A DNA stretch of 64,000 nucleotides from Nocardia higoensis NBRC 100133 (GCF_000308595.1 NZ_BAGA01000111.1:25696-89695), one strand, 5' to 3'. Positions 17,579 to 26,754 are shown, counted from the stretch's first letter. Notes: generated from the sequence alone by a model not told the origin. Made by a program: numbers and translations.

Positions 17579-19047
17579 GCGCTCACCCCCTTGGAGATCG
17601 AGGAGTGTTCAGGCAGGACGAGTCCGATCCCGAGCGAGGCGGCGAACGCGCTGGCCTGGAAGCCGTAGCAGCGCCGCACCGACAGGCGTGCGGCGGCACT
17701 CATGGCCTTCACCGATGCCTCGATGCCGGGCAGATCCCCATCGAGGTGGTCGGTCACGGTGACCAGCACGCCGAATCGGGTGAGTCCCGCACCGCGGGCC
17801 TGTTCCTCCCGAGCGGCGCTGGTGTTGCCGACCCGGATCCGCGCCGCAGCCGACGCGATGCCGCGTTCGGTCTGTTCGGCGGCGATAGCGTCGCGGAAAT
17901 CGGAATCCACCAGGCTGGTGGCCTCGGCGGCCGAATGCAGCCGGTACACGATCGCCACCCGCTTGCGAGGCACGTCCGCGCGCGGGCGCAGCAGTTCCTC
18001 GAGCACGGTTTCCATGACCGCGCCGCGCGGGGCGGCGTCCATCTCCCAGGTGACCGAACGGGCGCCGTCATGGACGTAGTGATCCCAGCGATCCACGTGC
18101 GAGAGCGGACCGACAGAGTCCCAGGACTGGGTTTGCGCGAGTTCAGCGCCGGCGGCCTCGATATCGCGTTGGGAGGCAAGGTCGTAGCGGGTACGCACCA
18201 GGGCCAGGACTTCCCACGCCTGTAGCGGGGTGGCGGGCAGGCCTGCGCGGGCAAGTTGGGACAGCACCCCTTGCAGGCGCTGGCCGATCTCGCGGGCTTG
18301 TTCGGCTTCGTCGCGGCGGACTCTGCCTTTGCCGATGGCGCGGTAGGTGATCGCGATCCGCGCCTCGATCCGCACCCCGATGCCGCCTGTGTCGGCGGCG
18401 GCCTCCTGCATCACCGCCCGTGCGTACTCCGGCGCTTGCGGCCGGATCAGCCGGGTGACCTCCCGGCCCTGCTTGAGACGGGTCTCGACCACGTTGTCCA
18501 GCACCGCGGTCACCGCGACTACTTCCCCGCCGCGGCTCTGGGTCGCCAGGAACTGTCCGTAGCCCTCCACCCACGCATCGATCTGCGGCTGGTCGACCAG
18601 CTCTTTGCCCCGAGGAACCACCCGCAACACCACCGTGTAGTGATCGCTGCGGCGCAGATGCAGCATCGCGAACCGTCGCCCGCCGGCGGTCTCGTACTCC
18701 GACAACCGCGAATCAGCCAGCAGACCGGGCAGTTTCGCCACACCGGGAATCCGGGCGAACCGGCCTGCACGGTAGATGTGCTCGCCCCGAGCACGCGCCG
18801 CGAGGAACTGGAGTCGCAACAGCACCAGCTCCCACCCGGTGCGCCCCCGGATGGTGACCGCGACCGGCACGAACACCATCGCCGCCCCCACCACCAGGCC
18901 CAGCGCGACACTCAACGAACGGGTGAGCAGGAACCCCACCATGACCAACACGATCAAGGCGAGCCCGACCATCGACACTCCCCAGGTCAGGCCGAAGAAT
19001 CCGGCGCTGCGCGGCCGCTCCCATCGCCCATACATGCGACTGCTCAT
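17575..19047 (-). CDS. SCO6880-family type IV secretion protein (PrgI-like membrane N-terminus)
   Basis: A 490-residue protein with two membrane segments near residues 24-45 and 48-67, a PrgI/VirB3-like start, followed by a large soluble domain. The pattern RRFAMLHLRRSDHYTVVLRV and the later VTWEMDAAPRGAV segment match the SCO6880 family, which pairs with a VirB4-like ATPase and acts as its VirB3/VirB4 N-terminal partner. Start and stop overlap both neighbours as ATGA. Location would be the cytoplasmic membrane. Confidence 0.85.
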   Translation of the reverse strand: MSSRMYGRWERPRSAGFFGLTWGVSMVGLALIVLVMVGFLLTRSLSVALGLVVGAAMVFVPVAVTIRGRTGWELVLLRLQFLAARARGEHIYRAGRFARIPGVAKLPGLLADSRLSEYETAGGRRFAMLHLRRSDHYTVVLRVVPRGKELVDQPQIDAWVEGYGQFLATQSRGGEVVAVTAVLDNVVETRLKQGREVTRLIRPQAPEYARAVMQEAAADTGGIGVRIEARIAITYRAIGKGRVRRDEAEQAREIGQRLQGVLSQLARAGLPATPLQAWEVLALVRTRYDLASQRDIEAAGAELAQTQSWDSVGPLSHVDRWDHYVHDGARSVTWEMDAAPRGAVMETVLEELLRPRADVPRKRVAIVYRLHSAAEATSLVDSDFRDAIAAEQTERGIASAAARIRVGNTSAAREEQARGAGLTRFGVLVTVTDHLDGDLPGIEASVKAMSAAARLSVRRCYGFQASAFAASLGIGLVLPEHSSISKGVSA

Positions 19048-20501
19048 CGCCGCACCTCCCCCGGGCCGAGAGAATCGCCGCTCCAGCCGCCGTCGGCCGC
19101 GTCACGCGTCTGCGCCTCCACCGCCGAAACAGCCTGATCGCCAGCAGCTTTGATCTGTTGGGCGGCCATCACCACGGCACCGGCCACCCCACCGGCCGTC
19201 GCACCCGCGCCACCGGCGGCTTGCGAGCCGCCCGCACCCTGCGCGCCCGAGCTCGACCCCGAAGCCGCCCGGCCCGATGGCGCCGTCGAGCGGGCGGCCC
19301 TGCCACTGCCGCCGCTGCGAGAACCGCCGTGACCGCTGGCGCTGCTCGCCTCGGAGGCGGGGGCAGATCCGCCATCACCGCCGCCCATAGGACGACCACC
19401 ACCGAAGCCGCCGCCACCGGCGCCCGGACTCGCTCCCCCGGATGGTCCCGCCCCCTGGGCGGCGTCTTCGCCCTCGCTGACCTTGCGCGCGGTGCCGCGA
19501 CTTCCGGTCGACCCCATCGCCACACCCGCCGCACCACCAGCCAGGACCGCGGTTGCGCCGCCGCCGCTGCCGAGCGTGGACACCGCCGGAGCGACCAGTC
19601 GCACCAGGGCGGGCAGGACGACCACGCTCATCACCAGCAAGATCAGCCCCAGCAGGATCTGATGCGGGTCGGTCTGGTCTTCCTCGCCGATCACGGTGAA
19701 CGCGATCGCATAGACCAGCGCGCCGACCGGTTTGTAGAGCACGAACGCCAACGCCCATGACAGCAACCGCTTGTAGGACTGCGAGCCCGGCCCGGTTCCC
19801 GAGGCGGCAGCGGCCAGCGGAATCACCGCGACGACCAGGATCAGCAGCGCTTGCCGCAGCACGAGCATCACCAGCTGGATCAGGGTGCCGATCAACCCGA
19901 GGAGCCCGATGATCAGCAGGACGCCGGTCCCGAGACCGGATCGAGTTTCCTGGTCGAATCTCGTCAGCCGGTCTACCGCCCCGACCATGTCGCCTTCGCT
20001 GGCGGAGAAGATGACCCAGTGGGAGAAACTGTCCCCCGCCCGGGTTCCCATGGTGACCAGCACCGCGATCGCCATCGACATGAAACTCGCCCGCGCGAGC
20101 ATCAGAAAGCTCTCCTGCGCCTCGCCGGCGACACCGCCGCGTTTGGCCAGCGCCAAGCGTGAGGCGGCGAACATGATGCCGGCGATCAGGAACACCACCT
20201 GCAATCCGCCGCTGTACTCACGCACCGCGGTCAACGCCGAACCGGGCTCCCCGGACGCACCGGTCAGCTCTGGGGACGGGAAGTCGGTCCACCACGCCAT
20301 CGCCATCCTGATCAGCCGGGCGAAGCCGTCGACCAGAGTGTCGACGAGATTGTCGATGGCCGAGTTAGCGACGTCTCCCACGACCTGTTCGACCTGCTCG
20401 CAGGCCTGTTGTGGGCCGAGCGGGATGTCGCAGAGGCTGGGTAGCGACGGTTGCTCTCGGACAGTTGTGGGCATCGCGTGAGCGGTCGTGATCGGGCTCA
20501 T
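19044..20501 (-). CDS. TrbL/VirB6-like polytopic membrane protein
   Basis: A 485-residue protein read from ATG 20501, chosen because it overlaps the preceding stop as ATGA. It has about six hydrophobic segments between residues 75 and 320 (for example LQVVFLIAGIMFAA, GVLLIIGLLGLIGTLIQLVM and ILLGLILLVMSVVVLPALV). A long Gly/Ser/Ala-rich C-terminal tail follows. This layout is typical of VirB6/TrbL channel proteins of actinobacterial elements, which form the inner-membrane pore. The low-complexity tail probably lies in the cytosol or wall space and varies between relatives. Confidence 0.85.
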   Translation of the reverse strand: MSPITTAHAMPTTVREQPSLPSLCDIPLGPQQACEQVEQVVGDVANSAIDNLVDTLVDGFARLIRMAMAWWTDFPSPELTGASGEPGSALTAVREYSGGLQVVFLIAGIMFAASRLALAKRGGVAGEAQESFLMLARASFMSMAIAVLVTMGTRAGDSFSHWVIFSASEGDMVGAVDRLTRFDQETRSGLGTGVLLIIGLLGLIGTLIQLVMLVLRQALLILVVAVIPLAAAASGTGPGSQSYKRLLSWALAFVLYKPVGALVYAIAFTVIGEEDQTDPHQILLGLILLVMSVVVLPALVRLVAPAVSTLGSGGGATAVLAGGAAGVAMGSTGSRGTARKVSEGEDAAQGAGPSGGASPGAGGGGFGGGRPMGGGDGGSAPASEASSASGHGGSRSGGSGRAARSTAPSGRAASGSSSGAQGAGGSQAAGGAGATAGGVAGAVVMAAQQIKAAGDQAVSAVEAQTRDAADGGWSGDSLGPGEVRR

Positions 20502-21286
20502 GCGACGGTCCGCCATGTGCCGAAGCCGCTCAGTGAGTCGGTGTATGTCCCTGGACCCCAGAGCGTTTCGATGTCGACGGGAACGGCGACGCGCCAATCG
20601 CCGTCGAGCCAGGTCATCGGCCAGCGTGCGATCCGGTAGCCCAGCCTGTCGCGGGCAGCGAATTCAACGACAGCGAAGTCAGGGCTGTACCCGGGCACGA
20701 CGCGCACCCCGTCGGGGACGACGACGTAGCGCGCAGCGTCCGGGGTGCGTGCGCGCGAGCGGGCGAACCGATCCACCAACGCCTGCTCGGCGCCGTGGTA
20801 GCGCTCGACGACCACGCGCTGCCAGGTGCCCTCCGGCGCGGCCAACACACGAGCCAACGCATCCGCGGCGGCTAGAGCCGCGCCTTGCGGTGTGCGGGCG
20901 AACCCGGAGGCGATCCCGTCGCGGATCGTGGCGGGTCCATCGCTGACCGAGGTCGGCAGCGCCGCACCACCCCACCCGCGCTGCCATCGCATCTGCGCGG
21001 GCGGGCTCACCAGGTAGTCCGGGTGGGCGGGGTCGGGTCTCGCGCCGGGGTCCTGGACGACGGCATCACCGGCTTCATCCGCCGGGATCTCTAGGCGATT
21101 GCCGAACAGATCTGCGCTGAATTGTCCTGCGGGGGCCGGTGAGAGGCGGTTGGCCTGGGTACTGGAGGGCGCCGACGTCGGGACCGTGGGCCGCTGTTCA
21201 CCGCGGGTGATGGTCAGCACCAGCACCGTGACCACGATGGTGGCGATCACAGCCAGAAGGATGATCAGGATTCGATAGGAATGCAT
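20498..21286 (-). CDS. Bitopic conjugation protein, TcpC/VirB8-like position
   Basis: A 262-residue protein with one N-terminal membrane span (residues 7-27) and an extracytoplasmic domain. The domain has GFARTPQGAALAAADALARV followed by strands VRVVPGYSPDFAVVEF and a terminal WLDGDWRVAVP. The same arrangement (GF.R.P.GAA.AAA...V ... DWRLALP) occurs in the next gene at 21302, so the two look paralogous. The helix-then-sheet pattern resembles the NTF2-like fold of VirB8/TcpC assembly factors; that assignment is inference. Confidence 0.7.
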   Translation of the reverse strand: MHSYRILIILLAVIATIVVTVLVLTITRGEQRPTVPTSAPSSTQANRLSPAPAGQFSADLFGNRLEIPADEAGDAVVQDPGARPDPAHPDYLVSPPAQMRWQRGWGGAALPTSVSDGPATIRDGIASGFARTPQGAALAAADALARVLAAPEGTWQRVVVERYHGAEQALVDRFARSRARTPDAARYVVVPDGVRVVPGYSPDFAVVEFAARDRLGYRIARWPMTWLDGDWRVAVPVDIETLWGPGTYTDSLSGFGTWRTVA

Positions 21287-21301
21287 GCGGCACAGTCGCT
21301 T

Positions 21302-21952
21302 TCAGGATGCTTGGAACGCGATGAGTTCGGGCGGGAGGTTTTCGACGGCGGTCACCACGGGTCTGGCGGTAGGGGTGAGGGCGGGCAGGGCCAGGCGCCA
21401 GTCGTCGTACTGCCACAGCACGGTGGTGTGGTGTCGGGTCACCGAGTTGTCGGGGTGGCGGCTGTAGAGGTCGACGTCGCTGGCCTCAGGGGTGTAGTGG
21501 GTGATGACGTAGCCGAGTGGCCGTGGCGCGCCGCTGGTGATCGGTGCTGTGATCGAAATCTGTGCGCGGGCGACCGCCCAGGCGTCGCGGCCCGCGCCAG
21601 GGGCGAGCATGCGCGCGCCGATCTGGGGCCATTGACTGTCGGTCGCGATCGAGACCCGGACACTGGCCTGCGCTGCCGCGACTGCCGCACCGGCCGGGGA
21701 CCTGTCGAACCCGGCGACGACGAGGCCGTCGCTGTGGTGAGGTCCCTGGTCGGTCACCGGCAGGTCGACGCCCTGAAAAGGCCTCCAGCGCAGGCCTGTC
21801 GGCGCGGCGTGGATATCGGTCACCGTGCCGTCGAGGTCGCCGCTTCCCACGGGGGTCTCGGTGCCGCACGCCAGCAGTGCGGCAGCAGCGATCGGGCCGG
21901 TGAACGCCAGCACGGCGGTCACCGCCAGACAGTGAATTCGGTTCGGACGCAA
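21302..21952 (-). CDS. Predicted lipoprotein related to the neighbouring 262-residue protein
   Basis: A 216-residue exported protein. The N-terminal hydrophobic stretch ends in ALLACGTE, a lipobox-like signal with Cys29. The mature part contains VVAGFDRSPAGAAVAAAQASV and ends with WQYDDWRLALP, matching in order and spacing the protein encoded just downstream at 20498. The two may form a heteromeric wall-spanning component. No enzymatic motif is seen. A 15-bp gap separates the genes. Confidence 0.68.
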   Translation of the reverse strand: MRPNRIHCLAVTAVLAFTGPIAAAALLACGTETPVGSGDLDGTVTDIHAAPTGLRWRPFQGVDLPVTDQGPHHSDGLVVAGFDRSPAGAAVAAAQASVRVSIATDSQWPQIGARMLAPGAGRDAWAVARAQISITAPITSGAPRPLGYVITHYTPEASDVDLYSRHPDNSVTRHHTTVLWQYDDWRLALPALTPTARPVVTAVENLPPELIAFQAS

Positions 21953-21982
21953 AGGTATCGACCTCCTCGACGGGGGTGGCGG

Positions 21983-22258
21983 TCAGGTGGGTGGGAGGAC
22001 GGCCAGGGCCAGGGAGCTGGCCATGCCGAGCAGGGCGGCGCCGAGCAGGGCGCCGAAGAGTCCTTCGAGGCTTTCCTCGCGGTGAACGCGGATCGCCAGC
22101 AGCCCGCCGACCCAGACCGTGCGGGCGATGCACAGCAGCAGCACGCACCAGGCCAGATAGCCCAGCAGCTGGGTCAACGGCGACAGCACGTCAGCGGGCA
22201 GGTCCGCAGCGAGGGGTGTCCTGCCCGCCCGGACCGGGCTCGGGTCGGGGCCGCGCAT
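21983..22258 (-). CDS. Small membrane protein of the transfer operon
   Basis: A 91-residue protein with two hydrophobic helices (about residues 28-55 and 66-88: YLAWCVLLLCIARTVWVGGL and GLFGALLGAALLGMASSLAL). It lies immediately next to the pilin-sized protein at 22260 with one base between the genes. Both are small two-helix proteins, which fits VirB2/VirB3-type subunits. I cannot name the family. Confidence 0.7.
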   Translation of the reverse strand: MRGPDPSPVRAGRTPLAADLPADVLSPLTQLLGYLAWCVLLLCIARTVWVGGLLAIRVHREESLEGLFGALLGAALLGMASSLALAVLPPT

Positions 22259-22259
22259 G

Positions 22260-22559
22260 TCAGGCCCCTCCGCTGACGACCGCGTTCATGATCGGGCCCG
22301 CGCTGGTGGCCAGAATTCCTCCGAACAGCGCGCCGAGCAGGATCTTCGGAGATTCGACCGACCCGCCGTGCCAGCGCTCCCAGCCGAATTTGCCGCCGGC
22401 GTAGATGACGGCCGCGATCCCGGCCAGGGTCACGAACCAGGCCATGAAGTTCACCAGGCCGATGACCTTGTTGGCTCCCGGCGGAGCCGTGGGGGTGATG
22501 GTGATCTCCTGCGCCAACACGGTCACGACCGTGTCGGCGACGGCTACGGCAGTGCTCAT
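22260..22559 (-). CDS. Pilin-like two-helix membrane protein (VirB2-type candidate)
   Basis: A 99-residue protein starting at ATG 22559 (ATGA overlap with the preceding gene; the frame extends further upstream but that part is the ATPase-like gene's shadow). A short N-terminal segment precedes two hydrophobic helices: VIGLVNFMAWFVTLAGIAAVIYAGG and ILLGALFGGILATSAGPIMNAV. Size and topology fit VirB2-type conjugative pilins or the VirB2-like membrane subunits of actinobacterial elements. A clear relative lies outside the element at 54388-54681, sharing the K/RFxWExWxGGxxxSPK core between the helices. Confidence 0.75.
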   Translation of the reverse strand: MSTAVAVADTVVTVLAQEITITPTAPPGANKVIGLVNFMAWFVTLAGIAAVIYAGGKFGWERWHGGSVESPKILLGALFGGILATSAGPIMNAVVSGGA

Positions 22560-23212
22560 GATGGGGCCTCCGAATCGTTGCGCGCCGCGCCTGTCCGGGT
22601 CGCGGCCAAACCAGTGAGAATCTGGGTGCCGGTGCGATACACGTCGACGGGAACCGCCTGCCGCAGCCGGGCACGGCGAGGCGGTGGCGGATCGAACGGC
22701 GTGAATTCGGCCAAGTCGGTGAGCTCGGTGGCCAGAAGCTCGTCCTGCCAGCCGATCTCGTACACCGCGTCGACCAGGTCGGTGACCACCGACCGGTAGC
22801 GGCGCACCACCGCGGGCACCCCGCCCGGGCGTGCGGCGGTGAGCACCAGCCCGATCACTTCGACTCCGGGAGCGGCGAGACCGGCGTGCCATTCCCGGAG
22901 TCGGTCGGCGGCGGCGGTGAGTCCGGGCATGCACAGGCGGGCCGCGACCAGCACCAGCTGGGTTGTCGCCGGTGAGGCGGGCCAGGCCAGTCCGGTGTCG
23001 GCGGCCGGCGCCCACCACCGCGCCAGGGTGGAGGTTCCGGCGCCGCCGTGCGCGCCCAGCACCGCCCACAGCGGCGGGTGCGCACCGGTTGTCGGCAACG
23101 GATCGGTCCGGACCGGCGCTGTCCGGTGCGGCGTGGACAGTGTGTGCGGGTCGAGGCGTCGGCCGGATCCAGTCGGCCGGGTGTGTTCGAGGCGGGAAGC
23201 GGTGGCGCGCAT
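22556..23212 (-). CDS. ParA/MinD-like NTPase-fold protein (DUF6668-like)
   Basis: A 218-residue protein starting at ATG 23212. A Walker-like loop LGAHGGAGTSTLAR (about residues 52-65) follows a hydrophobic strand, as in ParA/MinD-type NTPases. The second Lys/Thr pattern is unusual (GAGTST in place of GKGGVGKT), so nucleotide hydrolysis is not assured. Strands QLVLVAARL and VIGLVLTAARPGG follow. I believe this matches the DUF6668 group seen in actinobacterial transfer operons. It could position the apparatus or regulate it. Confidence 0.7.
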   Translation of the reverse strand: MRATASRLEHTRPTGSGRRLDPHTLSTPHRTAPVRTDPLPTTGAHPPLWAVLGAHGGAGTSTLARWWAPAADTGLAWPASPATTQLVLVAARLCMPGLTAAADRLREWHAGLAAPGVEVIGLVLTAARPGGVPAVVRRYRSVVTDLVDAVYEIGWQDELLATELTDLAEFTPFDPPPPRRARLRQAVPVDVYRTGTQILTGLAATRTGAARNDSEAPS

Positions 23213-23213
23213 G

Positions 23214-23921
23214 TCAGCCTCGCTTCTGGATGTTGGTGATCAGCACCTCGCCGTGGGCAGTGGTGCGGGTGTTGATCAGTTGCAGATAGTCCACGCGGCT
23301 GCCGTCGAGGTGGAGTTCGGCAAGGTGCACTTCGGCGGCGGTTTCGGCGATCGGGGTGATCGCGACGCAGTGCGTCGTCCCGGCCGGGATCGAGGCGATC
23401 CCGGCGGCGAGCGCATCGGTGGTGAGTCCTGCCTCGGGGGCAACAAGTCCCAGCGCGGCCGCGGCGTCGCGGCGCCGGTAGTAGGCATGCTCGAAGGCTG
23501 CGATCACCCCGGGCATCGAGCGGGTATCGCCGGCGACATCGGTGACCGATGTGCCTGTCAACCCTGTACAGGCTTGCCCGAGTTCTGCGGTCGCCGCTGG
23601 TGGTGCGGCGGTCAGCGTGGGAATCACCGCGGCGGTCTCCGGTACATCGATGACTGCTCGGATCCCCGCACCCGTCACCGTGGCGGCGAGGGTCAGAGTC
23701 GCGGCGAGCGTGATCCACACCGTCCGGTGTCCCCGTGAGGGCAGCCGGTTGTCCACGGCCGCGGGCACACGAGCCGCCGGTTCGTCGTCGAGCCAGTGCC
23801 ATTGGTCGCCGACCTGGCAGCGAACTTCGGTCGGCGCGCCCGGAACTCGGTGCGGTGCCGATGGTTCGGCGCGCAGCCAGTCCGCGCCGTGGCCGGTGTC
23901 GATGGGGGTGTCGTGCCGCAT
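23214..23921 (-). CDS. Bitopic ICE protein with extracytoplasmic domain
   Basis: A 235-residue protein starting at ATG 23921. A cytosolic N-terminus of about 65 residues with QWHWLDDEPAA is followed by a single membrane span (VWITLAATLTLAATVTGAGI). The extracytoplasmic domain contains two Cys (ACTGLTG and THCVAIT) that could form a disulfide, and FEHAYYRRRDAAAALGL. The family is not recognised with certainty. The type II-like topology suits an assembly factor of the transfer channel. Confidence 0.65.
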   Translation of the reverse strand: MRHDTPIDTGHGADWLRAEPSAPHRVPGAPTEVRCQVGDQWHWLDDEPAARVPAAVDNRLPSRGHRTVWITLAATLTLAATVTGAGIRAVIDVPETAAVIPTLTAAPPAATAELGQACTGLTGTSVTDVAGDTRSMPGVIAAFEHAYYRRRDAAAALGLVAPEAGLTTDALAAGIASIPAGTTHCVAITPIAETAAEVHLAELHLDGSRVDYLQLINTRTTAHGEVLITNIQKRG

Positions 23922-24048
23922 GGGTTGGTGTCACCTCCTCAGAGCGATGACGGTCGGAATGGATTGGGGCCCTTCGGGCGGGTCGCCGGGTGGAGGATCA
24001 GCAGACTGGTTGGGTACGTCGGCCGAACCAGCTCCGCCCGAAGGGGTC

Positions 24049-25536
24049 TCAGGGAGCGCCGTCGCCGGGGACCGCGGACCGCTCGGTCGCTTGCGTCGGC
24101 ACGCTCGGTGTGGAACGCGGCGGCGGCGCGGTCTCAGATGTGGTGGATGACGATGACTCAGGTGGTGGGGCGGTCGACGCGTCGCGTGCGATGGCGATGA
24201 ACCAGTCCGCGACGGTGCGCAGCGTCGAGCTGCCGGTGCTGGTGGCGGGGACAGTGCTGTATGAGCCGTGGCGGCCGGTGGTGTCGCTGTAGTGGGCGGT
24301 CGCTGCCAGGGTGTAGAGCTGATCGGGTTCGGTGATCGTGGTGGTGATCGCGTCGAAGGCGTCGTTGACCCAGCGGCTGGCCGTCTGTGGCGGGATGAGT
24401 TCGACGACCGCGTCGGCGAGTTTCGCGGCGAGGACCGCGACCGCCGCCAGCGGATCGGCCATGCCCACGGTCGCCAGTTCGGCCACGGTGGCCGGGGTGA
24501 TCACCGTCCGCGCCACCGTGATCGCGGCCTCGAACCCGATCGTGCCGATTTTGAACAGCGCATCCAGTGCTTGTGTGTGAGTGGGTGCGGCGGTGGCCGG
24601 GTCGGAGGCTTCGGCCAAACGCTGACCGAGAGATTTGGCGGGTTGGTAGGACAGTTGGTCGAGGCTGGTGCCGGACAGGTCCTCGTTGACCACGTTCACC
24701 GCGGTGGTGAAGGCAGTGGCCGACAGGGCGGTGGCGATTGTGGTGATCGCCGCGATCGGGTCGCGGGTATCGCTGCGAGCGGCGATGTTCGCCGCGGTGG
24801 TGGCCAGCGCGCTCCCGGCCGGGGTGTCGCAGGCGCCGTCACCGGCGACGCACAGGTCCGCGACGCGACCGCTCAATTCCCCGTACCCGGACGCACCCGT
24901 CCCGGTGCTGGCGATCCCGGCTCCGGCCGGCGTCTGGGTGAGCAGAGTGATGGTGGCGACCTGGTCGCCGCTGGTCCCCGGAGCCGGTGACGGTGTGCTC
25001 GCCTGCGGGCGGCCCGGCAGAACCGGGGTTCCGGCTGCGCGAGCGGGATTGGCCAGCAGCGCCACAGCAGCGACCTGATCGGCGCCGACACGACTGCGGC
25101 CTGCGCCGACGTCTCGGGCGAACCGGTCGGCCGCCGCGGCGCCGTGGCCGTATCCGGCGACGGCCAGCAGTGTTCCGGGGCAGCGGTCCACGACCTCGCC
25201 GGCCATATCGCCGAGCCGTCGGGCGGCGTCCTCGACTGCGACAGGGTAGGTCAAGAGCATGCCGTCGCCGGTGTGGCCGTAGGGCACGTACGCGCGTTGC
25301 ACGTACTCCCCCGCTGCGGCGGTCACCGGCCCGAACACTTGGCCGAGTGCACCGGTATCCGCGCCGGTCTCGGTTGCGCCTTCCTCGTCGCCTTGAACGC
25401 CCAGCACGTACAGGACCGGGCAGGCTTCGATGTCTGGCCCCTCGGGGTGTGCTGTTCCTGTCGGGAACGCGGTGGCCGCGAGTACCAGCGCGATCACGGC
25501 ACTGCGGAGTTGCGTGCGGGTGGGGTGAAAGTGCAT
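24049..25536 (-). CDS. Secreted cutinase-like protein lacking the nucleophile serine
   Basis: A 495-residue exported protein starting at ATG 25536. A signal peptide (RSAVIALVLAATAFPTGTAHP) precedes CPVLYVLGVQGDEEG, the cutinase-family opening. The nucleophile elbow, GYSQGA in active cutinases, reads GYGHGA here: position 130 is Gly (codon GGC), so the usual serine hydrolase chemistry should be lost. Its paralogue at 26759 keeps GYSQGA and shares long stretches such as NPARAAGTPVLPGRP. The C-terminal 60 residues are Ser/Thr/Pro rich. In mycolic-acid bacteria such proteins act on surface lipids; this copy may bind lipid or partner its active sibling. Confidence 0.8.
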   Translation of the reverse strand: MHFHPTRTQLRSAVIALVLAATAFPTGTAHPEGPDIEACPVLYVLGVQGDEEGATETGADTGALGQVFGPVTAAAGEYVQRAYVPYGHTGDGMLLTYPVAVEDAARRLGDMAGEVVDRCPGTLLAVAGYGHGAAAADRFARDVGAGRSRVGADQVAAVALLANPARAAGTPVLPGRPQASTPSPAPGTSGDQVATITLLTQTPAGAGIASTGTGASGYGELSGRVADLCVAGDGACDTPAGSALATTAANIAARSDTRDPIAAITTIATALSATAFTTAVNVVNEDLSGTSLDQLSYQPAKSLGQRLAEASDPATAAPTHTQALDALFKIGTIGFEAAITVARTVITPATVAELATVGMADPLAAVAVLAAKLADAVVELIPPQTASRWVNDAFDAITTTITEPDQLYTLAATAHYSDTTGRHGSYSTVPATSTGSSTLRTVADWFIAIARDASTAPPPESSSSTTSETAPPPRSTPSVPTQATERSAVPGDGAP

Positions 25537-25605
25537 TGGTGTCACCTCGATCGGGGTGCCTGCCCGCCCGCTCAGGCGGGGTACGGCGGGCGGGCAGACA
25601 CGCAT

Positions 25606-26754
25606 TCAGGTGGTCTGCGGTGGTGGTGTGTCGGCGTGGCGGGTGGAGCGGCGGCGGAGATGGGAACTCAGGACCGTCAGGGCATCCGCGGCGGCGTCGA
25701 AGCCGGTGCGGATGTGGCCGGTGGGGTAGTCGCACCAGCTCAGATCGACGTCGGCGAGCCGGTATTCGGCGAACAACGCCTTGCTCATCGCGATCGGGAT
25801 GAGTCCGTCCTTGCTGCCGTGATACAAGTGGACCGGGACCTGCGGTCGTCGGTGGGCTGCGGCTTCGGCCGCCAGGACGTAACGCCACAGCGGGTCGTTC
25901 CAGGGTTCGCGGCGTTCACACCACGTTCCGAGTGGAATGTGGCGGTATGTTGCGACCAGTTGCTTCGCGGTCAGTGTCTGAGCGTGGGCGAAGCGGTGGC
26001 GTCCTTCTTCGGTGAGGACGTGGGTGACCGGTAGGTGGGCATAGGCTCGGGCCAGCCCGACCAGGCCCGCCATCGCCAGCCCCGACAGCGGACCGCCATC
26101 GATGTCGGCGATCAGAGCACGCGGGTTGGCTGGGACGGCGCCGGCGGCGACCCCACGCAGATCCACGTCTGGGGCATAGCTCGGGTGATGCTCGGCGGCG
26201 AAGAGCGCCGCCCGGCCACCGTCGGCATAACCCCAGACCACGAACCCGCCCGAGACGTCCAGATCGGCGAGTGCGGGCAGGGCGCGCGCCAGGTCGAGCA
26301 CGGTGTGCGCCGCAGCGAGCCCTGACAGGAATGGGTGCACACCCAAACCAGTCATTCCCAGGCCCTGCCCGTCGGGAATCGCGACGGTCCAGCCACGTTC
26401 CAGCGCCAGCGCTACCTCTGGGAACGCAGAGTCGTCGACGGCCTCGGGCAGGAGTTGTGACGGTGCGATCCGTCCACCCAGACCCCGGAAGCTCGGGCAG
26501 TACAGCAGGGTAGACGCGCCCTCGCTACCTGGTGTGGCGGTCGGGGTCACGATGAGTCCGGATGCCGGCAGCGGGGCGTGGAAGCTGGTGCGAGTCGAGT
26601 ACACCACCTGCCAGGCCTGCGCCGCGCCGCTCAGGCCCGGCACCGGGACTTCGCGGGTGCGCAGCAATTCCCCTGTGGGCGCGGTGAAGTCCTCGGATAG
26701 GGGTTGGTAGAACTGGTCGCCGGGAACGGATGGGGTGACGGTCGGGCTGGTCAC
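25606..26754 (-). CDS. Secretory-lipase-family alpha/beta hydrolase with altered nucleophile elbow
   Basis: A 382-residue protein starting at GTG 26754. The fold and length match the LIP-type secretory lipase family: YSTRTSFHAPLPASGLIV, a cap region, and HGSKDGLIPI and YPTGHIRTGF for the acid and His of the triad. The nucleophile elbow is WGYADGG where GYSQGG-type is expected: residue 177 is Ala (codon GCC). No signal peptide is seen at the N-terminus, unlike most relatives. Both observations argue against an ordinary secreted lipase. It lies between two cutinase-like genes and is probably co-transcribed with them. Confidence 0.75.
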   Translation of the reverse strand: MTSPTVTPSVPGDQFYQPLSEDFTAPTGELLRTREVPVPGLSGAAQAWQVVYSTRTSFHAPLPASGLIVTPTATPGSEGASTLLYCPSFRGLGGRIAPSQLLPEAVDDSAFPEVALALERGWTVAIPDGQGLGMTGLGVHPFLSGLAAAHTVLDLARALPALADLDVSGGFVVWGYADGGRAALFAAEHHPSYAPDVDLRGVAAGAVPANPRALIADIDGGPLSGLAMAGLVGLARAYAHLPVTHVLTEEGRHRFAHAQTLTAKQLVATYRHIPLGTWCERREPWNDPLWRYVLAAEAAAHRRPQVPVHLYHGSKDGLIPIAMSKALFAEYRLADVDLSWCDYPTGHIRTGFDAAADALTVLSSHLRRRSTRHADTPPPQTT

